A stretch of 64,000 nt of DNA, from NCBI RefSeq assembly GCF_022549495.1, contig NZ_JAKZGD010000007.1:174863-238862 (forward strand), in the 5' to 3' direction. Both the position numbers and the translations under genes were made by a program. Every line of letters begins with the position of its first letter. Position 1 is the first letter of the stretch. A model generated the notes under the pieces. It searched no databases, was not told the origin of the DNA, and saw only the letters and a list, made by a program, of their open reading frames with translations. Positions 44,912 to 53,564 of this stretch are shown piece by piece. The stretch comes from Acinetobacter sp. ANC 4805 (GTDB lineage: Bacteria > Pseudomonadota > Gammaproteobacteria > Pseudomonadales > Moraxellaceae).

Positions 44912-46090
44912 TTGTTAAAGCAAAAACTAAAAATTGGTATCGTTGTGGGAGAGGTTTCTGGAGACACTCTAGGCGTCAAACTCATGCGTAGTTTTCGTGA
45001 ACAAGGAATTGATGCTGAATTTGAAGGAATTGGTGGACCGCAAATGATTGCGGAAGGTTTCCATAGCTATTATCCAATGGAAATCTTATCAGTTATGGGA
45101 ATTGTCGAAGTTTTAAAAGACTTAAAAAAACTATTTGCTGTTCGTGATGGTTTAATCGAACGTTGGACTGAGCATCCAGTTGACATTTTTGTTGGGATTG
45201 ATGCACCAGATTTTAACTTACGTTTATCTAAAACCATCAAAGAAAAAACCTTACCGATTAAGACTGTTCAATATGTCAGCCCATCGGTCTGGGCATGGCG
45301 ACAAGGGCGGGTTCATGGGATTAAACGTAGTATTGATCTCGTACTGTGCTTATTTCCATTTGAAAAAACCTTTTATGAAAATTATCAGGTACCAGCAGCT
45401 TTTGTTGGTCATCCACTCGCAAAACAATTACCATTAAAAAACCCAATTGTAGAAGCAAAACATCAATTGGGCTTGTCAGCACATGAATTACATGTTGCTT
45501 TATTGCCTGGTAGTCGTAAAGGTGAAATTGATCGTTTGTTGCCTTTATTAACTGGTGCTGCGGAGATATTACATAAAAAATACCCTGAGCTTGAGTTTCT
45601 CATTCCTGCAATTAATGATGCTCGCAAACAACAAATTGAGCATGGGATTCAAAATTTAGATGTAACGCTGAAATCAAAGATTTATATTCTAGAAAATACC
45701 GATGCAGAATCTAAAATTGGTCGTATGGTGATGAATGCAAGTGATATTGTTGCACTCGCATCCGGAACGGCGACGCTTGAAGCAATGTTATTACATCGTC
45801 CAATGGTGACGTTTTATAAGTTGCATTGGTTAACCTATATGATCGTCAAATTACTTGCGAAAATCCCTTATTATTCTTTACCGAATATTATTGCAGGTAA
45901 AAAAGTTATCCAAGAACTCATTCAAGCAGATGCGACACCTGAAAATCTTGCGATTGAAATAGAGATGTTAATGGACAATGAGACAGCGCATATTCAAATG
46001 ATGCAACATTTAAGTATGCATAAACGCTTAATTTCAGGCGAAACTGAAGATCCTGTAACTGCAATTTTAAATTGCTTAAAAGCAAATTAA
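44912..46090 (+). CDS. lpxB: Lipid-A-disaccharide synthase LpxB
   Basis: 392-residue glycosyltransferase that joins lipid X and UDP-diacylglucosamine in lipid A synthesis at the inner membrane. Family motifs are VVGEVSGDTLG near the N-terminus, YVSPSVWAWRQGR, LLPGSRKGEI and ASGTATLEAML. No ATG is available; the start is a TTG at 44912 (with GTGGGG 8 nt upstream) or at 44906. It is separate from the lpxD-fabZ-lpxA block at the left end of the window. Confidence 0.95.
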   Translation: MLKQKLKIGIVVGEVSGDTLGVKLMRSFREQGIDAEFEGIGGPQMIAEGFHSYYPMEILSVMGIVEVLKDLKKLFAVRDGLIERWTEHPVDIFVGIDAPDFNLRLSKTIKEKTLPIKTVQYVSPSVWAWRQGRVHGIKRSIDLVLCLFPFEKTFYENYQVPAAFVGHPLAKQLPLKNPIVEAKHQLGLSAHELHVALLPGSRKGEIDRLLPLLTGAAEILHKKYPELEFLIPAINDARKQQIEHGIQNLDVTLKSKIYILENTDAESKIGRMVMNASDIVALASGTATLEAMLLHRPMVTFYKLHWLTYMIVKLLAKIPYYSLPNIIAGKKVIQELIQADATPENLAIEIEMLMDNETAHIQMMQHLSMHKRLISGETEDPVTAILNCLKAN

Positions 46091-46094
46091 ATAG

Positions 46095-46123
46095 AAAAGG
46101 TGGCTTAAAATGCCACCTTTTTA
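46095..46123 (+). terminator. Rho-independent terminator of lpxB
   Basis: A 10-bp stem, AAAAGGTGGC with GCCACCTTTT (46095-46121), has a 7-nt loop and continues into Ts. It is nearly symmetric and could also serve the convergent gene ending at 46124. Confidence 0.88.
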
Positions 46124-46993
46124 TTAGGTTCTTAGAATCAGTTCGTAACCTGTATACTTACGAATATTGATTACACCAATATCGAGTAACAGATATTGTC
46201 CTTTAATACCATGTAACACACCCCTAATTTTTGGTGTTTTATCCAAGTTTAAGGATTTAATCTTTTCAGGATATTGCTCAACAGGATAAATAAACTCTTT
46301 GGGTAACTCATCTTCTAAGAATTCCAACTCTTCATTAAATTCAAGATTTTGGCTGAACTCATCTCGAATAGTTTGAATCTTAGGTGCGAACTCTTCAAGA
46401 ATTTGATCTCGTTGTTCAATCAGATTTAAGGGTTCAGCTTCGCCTTTGAGCAGTTTGCGCCAATCCGTCTTGTCAGCAATTTGAGTACCGATTAGAGTTT
46501 CCAAATGACCAGATAAACGACGTGAACCCACTTTCAAAATAGGTAGAGCTTGTGTAGCACCTTGATCAAGCCAACGTGTCGGCATATTGACGATGCGGGT
46601 AATTCCAATTTTTAAAGCACTGGAATTGGCTAAATACACAATATGTGGTTGAAAACAAACCTTATGTGCAAATTCATCTTCACGACAAGTTCCGAGGTGA
46701 TAATGGCAGGTCTCAGGCTTCATAATACATAAATCACATTCCGCTTTTGTTTTAAAACATTTAAAACAATGCCCTTGCGAATATGACTTTGGTGTTTTAG
46801 CACCACAAGAGGTACAAAAAACATTGCCCGTCCATTCAATCTCTAATTCCTGACCTAATATAAACGGTAGATCAGTTTCTGAACGATCTAATATAAATTT
46901 ATATTCAACATTTGCCTTGCTGCTTGGTTGATCAGTTACACTATGCGTTTTGAGCGCTGCATGCATTTTATGACAAATGCCTTGTAGTTCCAT
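46124..46993 (-). CDS. DUF2797 family protein
   Basis: 289 residues. A Cys-rich zinc-ribbon-like region holds CTSCG, HCFKCFK, CDLC and a final CHYHLGTC. It is followed by HIVYLANSSALKIGITR, a GIY-YIG-nuclease-like core typical of DUF2797. The C-terminal half is acidic and ends with a small beta domain. The frame opens with a TTG at 47020, but the ATG at 46993 is preferred. Function is unknown; nucleic-acid binding is plausible from the two domains. It is divergent from the next gene. Confidence 0.8.
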   Translation of the reverse strand: MELQGICHKMHAALKTHSVTDQPSSKANVEYKFILDRSETDLPFILGQELEIEWTGNVFCTSCGAKTPKSYSQGHCFKCFKTKAECDLCIMKPETCHYHLGTCREDEFAHKVCFQPHIVYLANSSALKIGITRIVNMPTRWLDQGATQALPILKVGSRRLSGHLETLIGTQIADKTDWRKLLKGEAEPLNLIEQRDQILEEFAPKIQTIRDEFSQNLEFNEELEFLEDELPKEFIYPVEQYPEKIKSLNLDKTPKIRGVLHGIKGQYLLLDIGVINIRKYTGYELILRT

Positions 46994-47031
46994 CAATAAA
47001 CTCTCATCTTTTTCAATCAAGGGTTGCAGTT

Positions 47032-47493
47032 ATGGCTGAACAAAATGTCATCACTTCTATGCTAGACGATTTATCCCAAGAACAGCCTATTCATACTGCA
47101 CTTTGTATCGGTCAGCAGATTGACCAAAATGCTTCAATTCAATGGCACTATTTTAACGTAACTGACTTTTTAAATCTGCCATTTACACAACGTTATGATC
47201 TCGGTTTTGTGTTATTTGATACAGATGAAATGCAAAATATGAGTGAAACCCAAAAAGTGCAGTTATTGGTGAAACTACGAGATTTAATGGCAAAACGGAT
47301 TGTTGTTGTTAGCAAATTAGGGGATGAAAAATTATTGCGTTCACTTGGTTTTACCCAACTCATTGATAAAACAACGCATGATAGCGATTTTGCTTTGTGG
47401 CAATTTAATATTTTGACCTATAAGCATGTACCTGATTGGTTTAATTCCAAATTTTGGGCAAACCCTGAAAATTGGAATAAGTTCCGTTGGTAA
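47032..47493 (+). CDS. Hypothetical protein, possibly DUF6231 family
   Basis: 153 residues, soluble, with no signal peptide. The pattern of strands and helices resembles a degenerate methyltransferase-like alpha/beta fold: ALCIGQ near the start, YDLGFVLFDTDEM, and KRIVVVSKLG. It ends in a Trp-rich tail (WFNSKFWANPENWNKFRW). I believe it belongs to DUF6231, common in Acinetobacter and Pseudomonas, but this is from memory. It is divergent from the DUF2797 gene and ends at a terminator. Confidence 0.7.
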   Translation: MAEQNVITSMLDDLSQEQPIHTALCIGQQIDQNASIQWHYFNVTDFLNLPFTQRYDLGFVLFDTDEMQNMSETQKVQLLVKLRDLMAKRIVVVSKLGDEKLLRSLGFTQLIDKTTHDSDFALWQFNILTYKHVPDWFNSKFWANPENWNKFRW

Positions 47494-47534
47494 CGCTGAA
47501 ATCATTTTTATTTTTTAGAAAAGTTTAGAAAAAA

Positions 47535-47560
47535 ATAAAAGGGCAATTTGCCCTTTTATT
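47535..47560. terminator. Bidirectional rho-independent terminator
   Basis: An 11-bp stem, ATAAAAGGGCA with TGCCCTTTTAT (47535-47559), has an ATT loop. It can end the 47.0 kb gene (+) and the convergent porin gene (-). Confidence 0.88.
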
Positions 47561-47584
47561 ATTGGTCTTATAATTTACTTCAAA

Positions 47585-48676
47585 TTAGAAGCTATATTCC
47601 ATACCTAAACCAATATTGGTTTTCTTATCATCTTTAGTTAACCAGTCACGTTTTTGCTGACCAACAATACCGAAGAATTTCGCTTGTTTATTGATTTGAT
47701 AGTCAGCACCAAGACCATAAAGATCTTGTTTACGATCATCACGACCATCGACTTCAGTTGTTGCAGAAATATATTGAGCTTTCAGCTTAATTGGTGTTGA
47801 TGGAATAGCATATACAGCAGTCACTCCATAAGCATCTTCTTGAAGACCTTTGTAAGAAGTTACTATAGCTGGAGTGCCACTTTTAGTAGAAACTGTATCA
47901 TCAGTTGGTTGGGCAGTTTGCCATAAAGCACCGAATACTAAACCATCAACACCAGCTGGAGTTAAGTCTAATGAACCTGTTACACGTACAGCATCAGTAT
48001 AGATACCAGATAAGCTGTAAGCATTGTATTTAGAAGCTACACCAAAGTTTCCAGCGACTGCAGCAGCTAAACCGAAGTCTTTATTTTCGTATGTAAGCGA
48101 GGTTGAAACACCGTCACCGAAACCATCACGGCTGCCTTCTTTACCTTTAGCAGTGCTGTCTGCAGCTTCTGATTCTTCACCTTGTTGGAACATGATGTTG
48201 AATCCTAAGCCACCCAGTAATTTTTTATCAGTCTCAAAACCAATAACATTCTTTAGGCGATCTTCACCAGCTAAAACTGCTGTCATGTCAAGTTCATTGT
48301 GATCGTTAAAAATATCTTGGTTATTACCCGCAGCACTTTTGAAGTAAGAATCGTATTGACCTACTTTTAATGTTGCAACACCAGCAGATTTAACTCCTAC
48401 AAAACGGTTACGGTTACTGAATACATCACCATCACCATCAGCACTGATTTGCCATTCAATTAAATAAACAGCTGATAAATTGTCAGTTAATTTTTCTTCA
48501 CCTTTCACGCCAATACGTGAAGCGTTTGAATTTACTTTTGTTACGCTTTCATCAGCAAAACCGTTGTTGTCAATATTGTCTAAAGTTACGTTGAGCTTAC
48601 CATACAATGTAGGTGCTGCTTGCGCTGCATTCATGGCTAAAGTTGCTACAGTAGCAGCAAGAAGCAATTTTTTCAT
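47585..48676 (-). CDS. Gram-negative porin
   Basis: 363-residue outer membrane porin. The signal peptide MKKLLLAATVATLAMNAAQA is followed by PTLYGKLNVTLD, the usual first strand of the general porin family. Many alternating strands follow, and the protein ends in GLGMEYSF with the terminal Phe needed for barrel assembly. GGAG lies 7 nt before the ATG at 48676, which fixes the start. It is transcribed alone. Substrate specificity is unknown; it is not the CarO, OprD or OmpA type. Confidence 0.92.
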   Translation of the reverse strand: MKKLLLAATVATLAMNAAQAAPTLYGKLNVTLDNIDNNGFADESVTKVNSNASRIGVKGEEKLTDNLSAVYLIEWQISADGDGDVFSNRNRFVGVKSAGVATLKVGQYDSYFKSAAGNNQDIFNDHNELDMTAVLAGEDRLKNVIGFETDKKLLGGLGFNIMFQQGEESEAADSTAKGKEGSRDGFGDGVSTSLTYENKDFGLAAAVAGNFGVASKYNAYSLSGIYTDAVRVTGSLDLTPAGVDGLVFGALWQTAQPTDDTVSTKSGTPAIVTSYKGLQEDAYGVTAVYAIPSTPIKLKAQYISATTEVDGRDDRKQDLYGLGADYQINKQAKFFGIVGQQKRDWLTKDDKKTNIGLGMEYSF

Positions 48677-48738
48677 TGATATTTCTCCAAACACTTTTCG
48701 TAAATGGCTGATGCCTTAGTTACTGTTATAAGCTTGCT

Positions 48739-48758
48739 TGTGTACATAAAGTTACACA
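48739..48758. promoter_or_regulatory. Inverted repeat upstream of the porin gene
   Basis: TGTGTA (48739-48744) and TACACA (48753-48758) are separated by 8 bp, about 65 nt upstream of the porin start. This is a possible regulator site in the promoter region. No regulator can be assigned. Confidence 0.4.
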
Positions 48759-48883
48759 GCTCACTGACTTGTATGCAGTATCTGCAAACTTTGTGACAGA
48801 TAAGTGAAAGAAAAATGACAGTTTGATGACGATTCATATTTAGTAATAATTATATTTGTCATTGATTTTTATATATTTAATAA

Positions 48884-48908
48884 ATAAAAATGGGGCGAAA
48901 AGCCCCAT
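48884..48908 (-). terminator. Rho-independent terminator of the HIT gene
   Basis: A 7-bp GC-rich stem, ATGGGGC with GCCCCAT (48890-48908), has a 5-nt loop. On the minus strand it is followed by five Ts. Confidence 0.85.
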
Positions 48909-48927
48909 CGTATAGATAATTTTTTAC

Positions 48928-49341
48928 TTACAGCACTGCTTTAATTTTTTCAGCAAAGGCTTTAATCTTTTCCTGATCACCCATTTGTGCTGCATGACGA
49001 CCAAGTTCATGAACTGAGCTAGGAATCAAATGGAAGTGCACATGTGGAACTGTTTGCCCAGCAGCAACTCCTGAAAGTTGCATTAGTACGATCCCTTTAG
49101 CATCTAAAGCGGTTTCAATTGCTTTAGCTATCTTTTGAACAATTTGAATCGTATAGGCTGCTGCATCAGCAGGTAAATCCATCAAAGTAACAGCAGGTGT
49201 TTTAGGAATAACTAAAGCATGACCATCTGCTTGAGGCATAATATCCATAAAAGCGAGGACCTGATCATCTTCATAGATTTTGATTGCAGGTAGTTCGCCT
49301 CTTAAGATTTTTGCAAAAATATTTTGGTCATCGTACGCCAT
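48928..49341 (-). CDS. HIT-family nucleotide hydrolase
   Basis: 137 residues. The histidine triad PHVHFHLIP lies in the C-terminal half, preceded by [12 protein letters not shown]; the N-terminal stretch is [23 protein letters not shown] proteins hydrolyse AMP-lysine-like or AMP-linked substrates. The frame extends upstream to 49389, but AAAGGAC is 8 nt before the ATG at 49341, which is preferred. It is close to HinT-like proteins in length and motif. Confidence 0.93.
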   Translation of the reverse strand: MAYDDQNIFAKILRGELPAIKIYEDDQVLAFMDIMPQADGHALVIPKTPAVTLMDLPADAAAYTIQIVQKIAKAIETALDAKGIVLMQLSGVAAGQTVPHVHFHLIPSSVHELGRHAAQMGDQEKIKAFAEKIKAVL

Positions 49342-49427
49342 GATTAGTCCTTTAATATAATAAGATGAGAAGTTTTGCTCTTCAGACAAAAATAGAAAAT
49401 AAACTGCTAAGACTTAAAATAAGGCTT

Positions 49428-49697
49428 TTATTTGCAATTTAATTCTTTTTGACGCTCTTTAATTTCATCTAAGCGTTGTTGCTCTCTGTCAGAAAATTTA
49501 GGCTTTGTTGTATGGCAGTTTTCATTACCATATTTAGCCTTGGCATCTGCATCTTTAAAACAAAATCCTTTAGATGCATAGATGAGATTATAGTCATCTT
49601 GCAACTTTTTACATTCTTGTTCTGGTGTAGCTGCTTGAAGGTTAAAACCTGTAAGGCTTACCAATCCAGCAAAAACTGCAACCGTAAACTTATTCAT
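49428..49697 (-). CDS. Small secreted protein, YARHG-like
   Basis: 89 residues. The signal peptide ends NLQA-A, leaving a ~65-residue mature protein with four Cys (QECKK, KGFCF, ENCHT, LNCK), which may form two disulfides. The segment LIYASKGFCFKDADAKAKY followed by a charged helix resembles the YARHG domain of extracellular proteins, but the match is from memory and partial. AGAGGAA precedes the ATG. It is a single gene of unknown function. Confidence 0.7.
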   Translation of the reverse strand: MNKFTVAVFAGLVSLTGFNLQAATPEQECKKLQDDYNLIYASKGFCFKDADAKAKYGNENCHTTKPKFSDREQQRLDEIKERQKELNCK

Positions 49698-49855
49698 GAG
49701 GTATTCCTCTAGTTAAAAGGCATGAACTCAAATAAATTAAGAAAATATGTCTATTTTCACGATTTGACTTAAGTTCAACTACTAATATACGGTTTATGAA
49801 TGAAATTTCAATGAAACTGTATTATTGGAGTGTAATTTTTATCACCTTGAGCTTT

Positions 49856-50728
49856 TTAATTTAGTATAATTTTTGTCCAATCTTCATACATTTTGACAGC
49901 AGAAGAAAAGTCACTATTCGCTTCGGCAGTTAAACTTGCAGCCTGAATCAAACTCTGGGTTAAGGCAAGTATAGGCGCTGGAAGTTTTGCCTCATGCACT
50001 AAATTCAACGCAATCCCTGTATCTTTTGCGAGCAAAGGCAATGCAAAAGTTACAGGAAATTCACGGCTGAGAACGCGTTGTGGAAAAACAGTTTCTGTGA
50101 CCATGCTTTTGCCACTGGAAGCATTAATACAATTGAGTGCCGCATCTAGGTTTACACCATGCGCTTTGAGTGTACTAAACCCTTCTGCAACTGACCATAA
50201 ATTGACAGCAAGCAACATATTGTTGATGGCTTTCACAGCAAAGCCTGCACCTGAATCACCTACGTGTTGAATGAGCTTTCCGACTGCTGCCATCGCAGGA
50301 TAAGCACGTTCAAAAGCATTAATGTCGCCACCCACCATAACCGTAAGTGTTGCATTTTCTGCACCAATGGTTTGTCCGCTGACAGGTGCATCGAGAAAAT
50401 CAATATTTTGTGTTTTCAATCGTTCTGCTAGACGGCGCGCTGCCTCAGGAACACCACTGGTGCAATCAATCCAAATTGCACCTGATTTAATGCTCACACC
50501 ATCAATTAATGTTTCAACGTCATCACTAGTCGGTAAACACGAAAAGATAACATCTGCCTGAACCGCTTCAGCAAGTTCAACCGCCAAAGTGCCATATTCT
50601 GTTGCATGTTGTTCGGCTTTACCAAAGCTACGATTCCAGACATAAACTTTCTCGAAATACTTGGGTAAATGCGCTGCCATACGATAGCCCATAGCACCTA
50701 AACCGATGAATGCAACAGATTGAGTCAT
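49856..50728 (-). CDS. NAD(P)-dependent beta-hydroxyacid dehydrogenase
   Basis: 290 residues of the 3-hydroxyisobutyrate / tartronate semialdehyde dehydrogenase family. It has the dinucleotide motif GLGAMGYRMAAHL at 8-20, the substrate motif DAPVSGQTIGAENATLT, and the catalytic Lys in GFAVKAINNMLLA. The substrate is not determined by sequence. It overlaps the upstream hydrolase gene by 4 nt, so the two are co-transcribed. No valine-pathway genes are nearby. Confidence 0.88.
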   Translation of the reverse strand: MTQSVAFIGLGAMGYRMAAHLPKYFEKVYVWNRSFGKAEQHATEYGTLAVELAEAVQADVIFSCLPTSDDVETLIDGVSIKSGAIWIDCTSGVPEAARRLAERLKTQNIDFLDAPVSGQTIGAENATLTVMVGGDINAFERAYPAMAAVGKLIQHVGDSGAGFAVKAINNMLLAVNLWSVAEGFSTLKAHGVNLDAALNCINASSGKSMVTETVFPQRVLSREFPVTFALPLLAKDTGIALNLVHEAKLPAPILALTQSLIQAASLTAEANSDFSSAVKMYEDWTKIILN

Positions 50729-51834
50729 AGTTTACCTTTTATTGGAGTTGAGCGTTCTGTTAACCAAGTTGTCAATGTTGGCCAGAACTCAATTGAACTA
50801 TTTTGACTAGACATTAAACCTAAGTGTCCGCCAGGTATCAGAGTAAACGTGACATCTTGGCTATTTGTCAACTGCGTTAAAGGGAAAGCTGCTTCAGAAG
50901 TAACAAGTTGATCACTTTTACCAGCACCCACAAGTAATGAACAGTCAATATTTTTCAGTTCAATGGTTTTATTCTTTAATGTGATTGCACCATTTTTTAA
51001 TGGATTCTGCATCCAGACATTAAACAGCATGTCTTGGTTAATACCCCCTGGGTAATCAATCATATTGTTTAAGAAATGGCTCAGTGTTGCATCTTCTTGC
51101 ACCAGTTTGAGGTTGTCGAGATTTTTGAGTAACTGAATATTGCCATCAATCCAGCCTTTGGGGTCTAACAGTTTGAAACCGAGTGAATTTAAGAAACCTG
51201 GTGAATGGATCATTAACTTTGGTAAGCGATTATAAATATAGTCCTTGATCATTGGATTGCGTGTGGTCACATAAGCTAAGGTTTTATAAAGTCTGCCAAT
51301 ATAACCTGATGCATAACTATCAATCGGGCTACCTAGAACGATTAAATTCTTAACAGCATTGGGTTTATGCCGTGCTGTATAAAGTGTTACAAAAATTCCA
51401 GCCATACTCCAACCGTGTAAAGAAATCTTTTCTGATTTGGAGTGTTGTTGAATCGCCTCAATACAACGTGGAATAAATTTATCAATAAAGGATAAAAAGT
51501 TAATTTGGTAATTTTTGTAGGTCAGTTTACCCCAATCAATCAGATAAACATCAAAACCACTTTCTTGAAAATGTTTAATCAAAGAACGGTAAGGATATAG
51601 ATCATAAATATCCATGTTGATGGCAAGAGGGGCTGTAAATACCAATGGCTCTTTGTAACGTTTGTTTTCAGAAGCATAAAAACGAACACGAGTTTGCTTA
51701 AATTCAGCAATCACTTGATAAGGTGTTGATTGCGACAATACAAGTTTGTCAGCATCGAATACACGCATAGCGAGATGTTTAAAATTTATTTTTTGCTGTT
51801 CTACAAGTGATTTCATCTTTGAAAGTCTCATCAT
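50725..51834 (-). CDS. PhaC-like alpha/beta hydrolase
   Basis: 369 residues resembling class III PHA synthases: DVYLIDWGK near residue 100, nucleophile motif HGWSMAGIF, DQLV with the catalytic Asp, and GGHLGL with the catalytic His. PHA synthases use Cys in this elbow; here it is Ser, so a hydrolase or depolymerase activity is more likely than polymer synthesis. No phaA, phaB or phasin genes are nearby. There is an ATG-ATG start at 51834, with an in-frame ATG at 51816 as alternative. It is the first gene of a two-gene unit. Confidence 0.82.
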   Translation of the reverse strand: MMRLSKMKSLVEQQKINFKHLAMRVFDADKLVLSQSTPYQVIAEFKQTRVRFYASENKRYKEPLVFTAPLAINMDIYDLYPYRSLIKHFQESGFDVYLIDWGKLTYKNYQINFLSFIDKFIPRCIEAIQQHSKSEKISLHGWSMAGIFVTLYTARHKPNAVKNLIVLGSPIDSYASGYIGRLYKTLAYVTTRNPMIKDYIYNRLPKLMIHSPGFLNSLGFKLLDPKGWIDGNIQLLKNLDNLKLVQEDATLSHFLNNMIDYPGGINQDMLFNVWMQNPLKNGAITLKNKTIELKNIDCSLLVGAGKSDQLVTSEAAFPLTQLTNSQDVTFTLIPGGHLGLMSSQNSSIEFWPTLTTWLTERSTPIKGKL

Positions 51835-51950
51835 GAGTCAAGATTGCACGAAGTCTAAGCGATAATTTCATCTTACGCCTTGACCTTAAATACATTAGGC
51901 GCTCAAAATGTTGGCACATTTAAATACCTGATCATAAGGCATACAAAACG

Positions 51951-53138
51951 ATGAATCCAAGCGATGATTTAGAATACCAACTGGAAACACTGGCTATTCG
52001 CACAGGGCATGATCGTACCTTTGAAGGGGAACATAGTGAACCTATCTTTTTAACGTCTTCTTTTGTATGTGCAAGTGCCGCTGACGCGGCTGCAAAATTC
52101 TCTGGGCAAATCGCAGGGAATACTTATTCACGCTATACCAATCCAACAGTGCAAGCCTTTGAAAAGCGTTTGGCTATTTTGGATGGTGCAGAACGTGCAG
52201 TTGCGACCAGTTCTGGAATGGCGGCAGTACATGCTATTTGTATGGCATATTTAAAAGCAGGCGATCATGTGATTTGTTCTCGCGCTGTTTTTGGTTCAAT
52301 TATTGCTCTATTTGAAAAGTATGTTGCGAAGTTTGCAGTTGATGTAACTTTTGTTGATTTAGGCGACCTTGAGGGTTGGAAACAAGCCATTCGTCCGAAT
52401 ACCCGTTTGCTCTTTATTGAAACACCATCGAATCCGCTAGCACAAGTGGGTGATATGCAGGCGATTGCAGATATTGCCCATGCACACGGTGCATTATTTG
52501 CGGTCGATAACTGTTTCTGTACGCCTGTATTACAACAACCAATCAAGTTCGGTGCTGATTTAGTGCTTTATTCAGCAACCAAGTATATTGATGGTCAAGG
52601 TCGTGCTTTAGGTGGTGCAGTTGTCGGAAAGCATGACTTACTTGAAGAAATCAATGGTGTGATTCGTACTTTGGGTAATTCAATGAGTCCATTTAATGCA
52701 TGGATTTTCTTGAAAGGTTTAGAAACTCTGAGCATTCGTATGAAAGCGCATTGTGAAAATGCACAAATACTTGCGGAGTGGTTACACCAACATAAAAAGG
52801 TTGAGAAAGTTTACTATGCAGGTTTACCAGATCATCCTGGGCATGAGTTGGCGAAAAAACAGCAAAAAGGTTTTGGTGGTGTCGTCTCATTTGTGGTGAA
52901 CGGTGAGCGTCAAGGTGCTTGGACAGTGATTGATAACACGCGTTTCTTATCAATTACCAGTAATCTAGGGGATGTTAAATCAACAATTACACATCCAGCA
53001 ACGACCTCGCATGGTAGAATGTCTGCCGAAGCCAAACAGGCAGCAGGAATTGAAGAAGGCTTAATTCGTGTCTCTGTTGGTTTAGAAGACATTAATGATA
53101 TTATTCGTGACTTATCACGCGGTTTAGATTTAATTTAA
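51951..53138 (+). CDS. metZ: O-succinylhomoserine sulfhydrylase MetZ
   Basis: 395-residue PLP enzyme of the Cys/Met metabolism family. MetZ converts O-succinylhomoserine and sulfide directly to homocysteine. It has YSRYTNPTVQAFE near residue 60, ATSSGMAAVHA, FIETPSNPLAQ, DNCFCTP and the PLP Lys in LYSATKYIDGQGR. The chain ends with the family RVSVGLEDINDI. It lies 12 nt before ybaB. The family also includes cystathionine gamma-synthase, but the motifs fit MetZ better. Confidence 0.9.
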   Translation: MNPSDDLEYQLETLAIRTGHDRTFEGEHSEPIFLTSSFVCASAADAAAKFSGQIAGNTYSRYTNPTVQAFEKRLAILDGAERAVATSSGMAAVHAICMAYLKAGDHVICSRAVFGSIIALFEKYVAKFAVDVTFVDLGDLEGWKQAIRPNTRLLFIETPSNPLAQVGDMQAIADIAHAHGALFAVDNCFCTPVLQQPIKFGADLVLYSATKYIDGQGRALGGAVVGKHDLLEEINGVIRTLGNSMSPFNAWIFLKGLETLSIRMKAHCENAQILAEWLHQHKKVEKVYYAGLPDHPGHELAKKQQKGFGGVVSFVVNGERQGAWTVIDNTRFLSITSNLGDVKSTITHPATTSHGRMSAEAKQAAGIEEGLIRVSVGLEDINDIIRDLSRGLDLI

Positions 53139-53150
53139 CGAGAGAAACTT

Positions 53151-53480
53151 ATGAACATTAATATGCTCATGCAGCAAGCTCAGCGCATGCAAAAAGATAT
53201 GGAATCAAATCTTAAAAAAGCCAAAGAAGAGCTTGCTAAAACTGAAGTGCATGCTGAAGCGGGTGGTGGTTTGGTCAAAGTGACGATGACTTGCCGTAAT
53301 GTCGTTAAACGTATCGAAATTAGCCCAGACTTGTTACAAGATGAAGCAGATATGATTGAAGATTTGATTGCTGCGGCAATGAATGATGCAGCACGTCAAG
53401 TTGAAATCATTTCAGAAGAAAAACTTCAAGGCGCGAATTCAGGTATGGGCTTACCACCTGGTTTATCTGGCTTATTTTAA
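53151..53480 (+). CDS. ybaB: YbaB/EbfC nucleoid-associated protein
   Basis: 109-residue DNA-binding protein that forms tweezer-like dimers. It has the start [13 protein letters not shown], the [14 protein letters not shown] core, and a typical end in [10 protein letters not shown]. In most bacteria ybaB is followed at once by recR; here an 84-nt spacer with a repeat element separates them. Confidence 0.95.
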   Translation: MNINMLMQQAQRMQKDMESNLKKAKEELAKTEVHAEAGGGLVKVTMTCRNVVKRIEISPDLLQDEADMIEDLIAAAMNDAARQVEIISEEKLQGANSGMGLPPGLSGLF

Positions 53481-53551
53481 ATCCCTCCCAGCCTCCCTTT
53501 AAAAAAAGGGAGGAGTACCCCTCTTTAATAAAGCGGGGTTAGGGGAGATTA
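53480..53551. repeat. Palindromic intergenic repeat between ybaB and recR
   Basis: A 72-bp element with terminal inverted repeats, from AATCCCTCCCAGCC on the left to GGTTAGGGGAGATT on the right. Inside are two hairpins: CCTCCCTTT/AAAGGGAGG (53492-53513) and one framed by CCCC/GGGG (53518-53539). It is GC-rich against an AT-rich background. It resembles REP- or MITE-like repeats scattered through Acinetobacter genomes. Confidence 0.75.
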
Positions 53552-53564
53552 TGAGAGTTGATTT

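Noticed and set aside
48024..48302. 92-codon plus-strand open frame inside the porin gene
   Set aside because: It is the antisense of a porin with intact signal peptide and terminal Phe. No ribosome site.
50725..51834. Polyhydroxyalkanoate synthase phaC
   Set aside because: The nucleophile is Ser in GWSMAG rather than Cys, and no phaA, phaB or phasin gene is adjacent.
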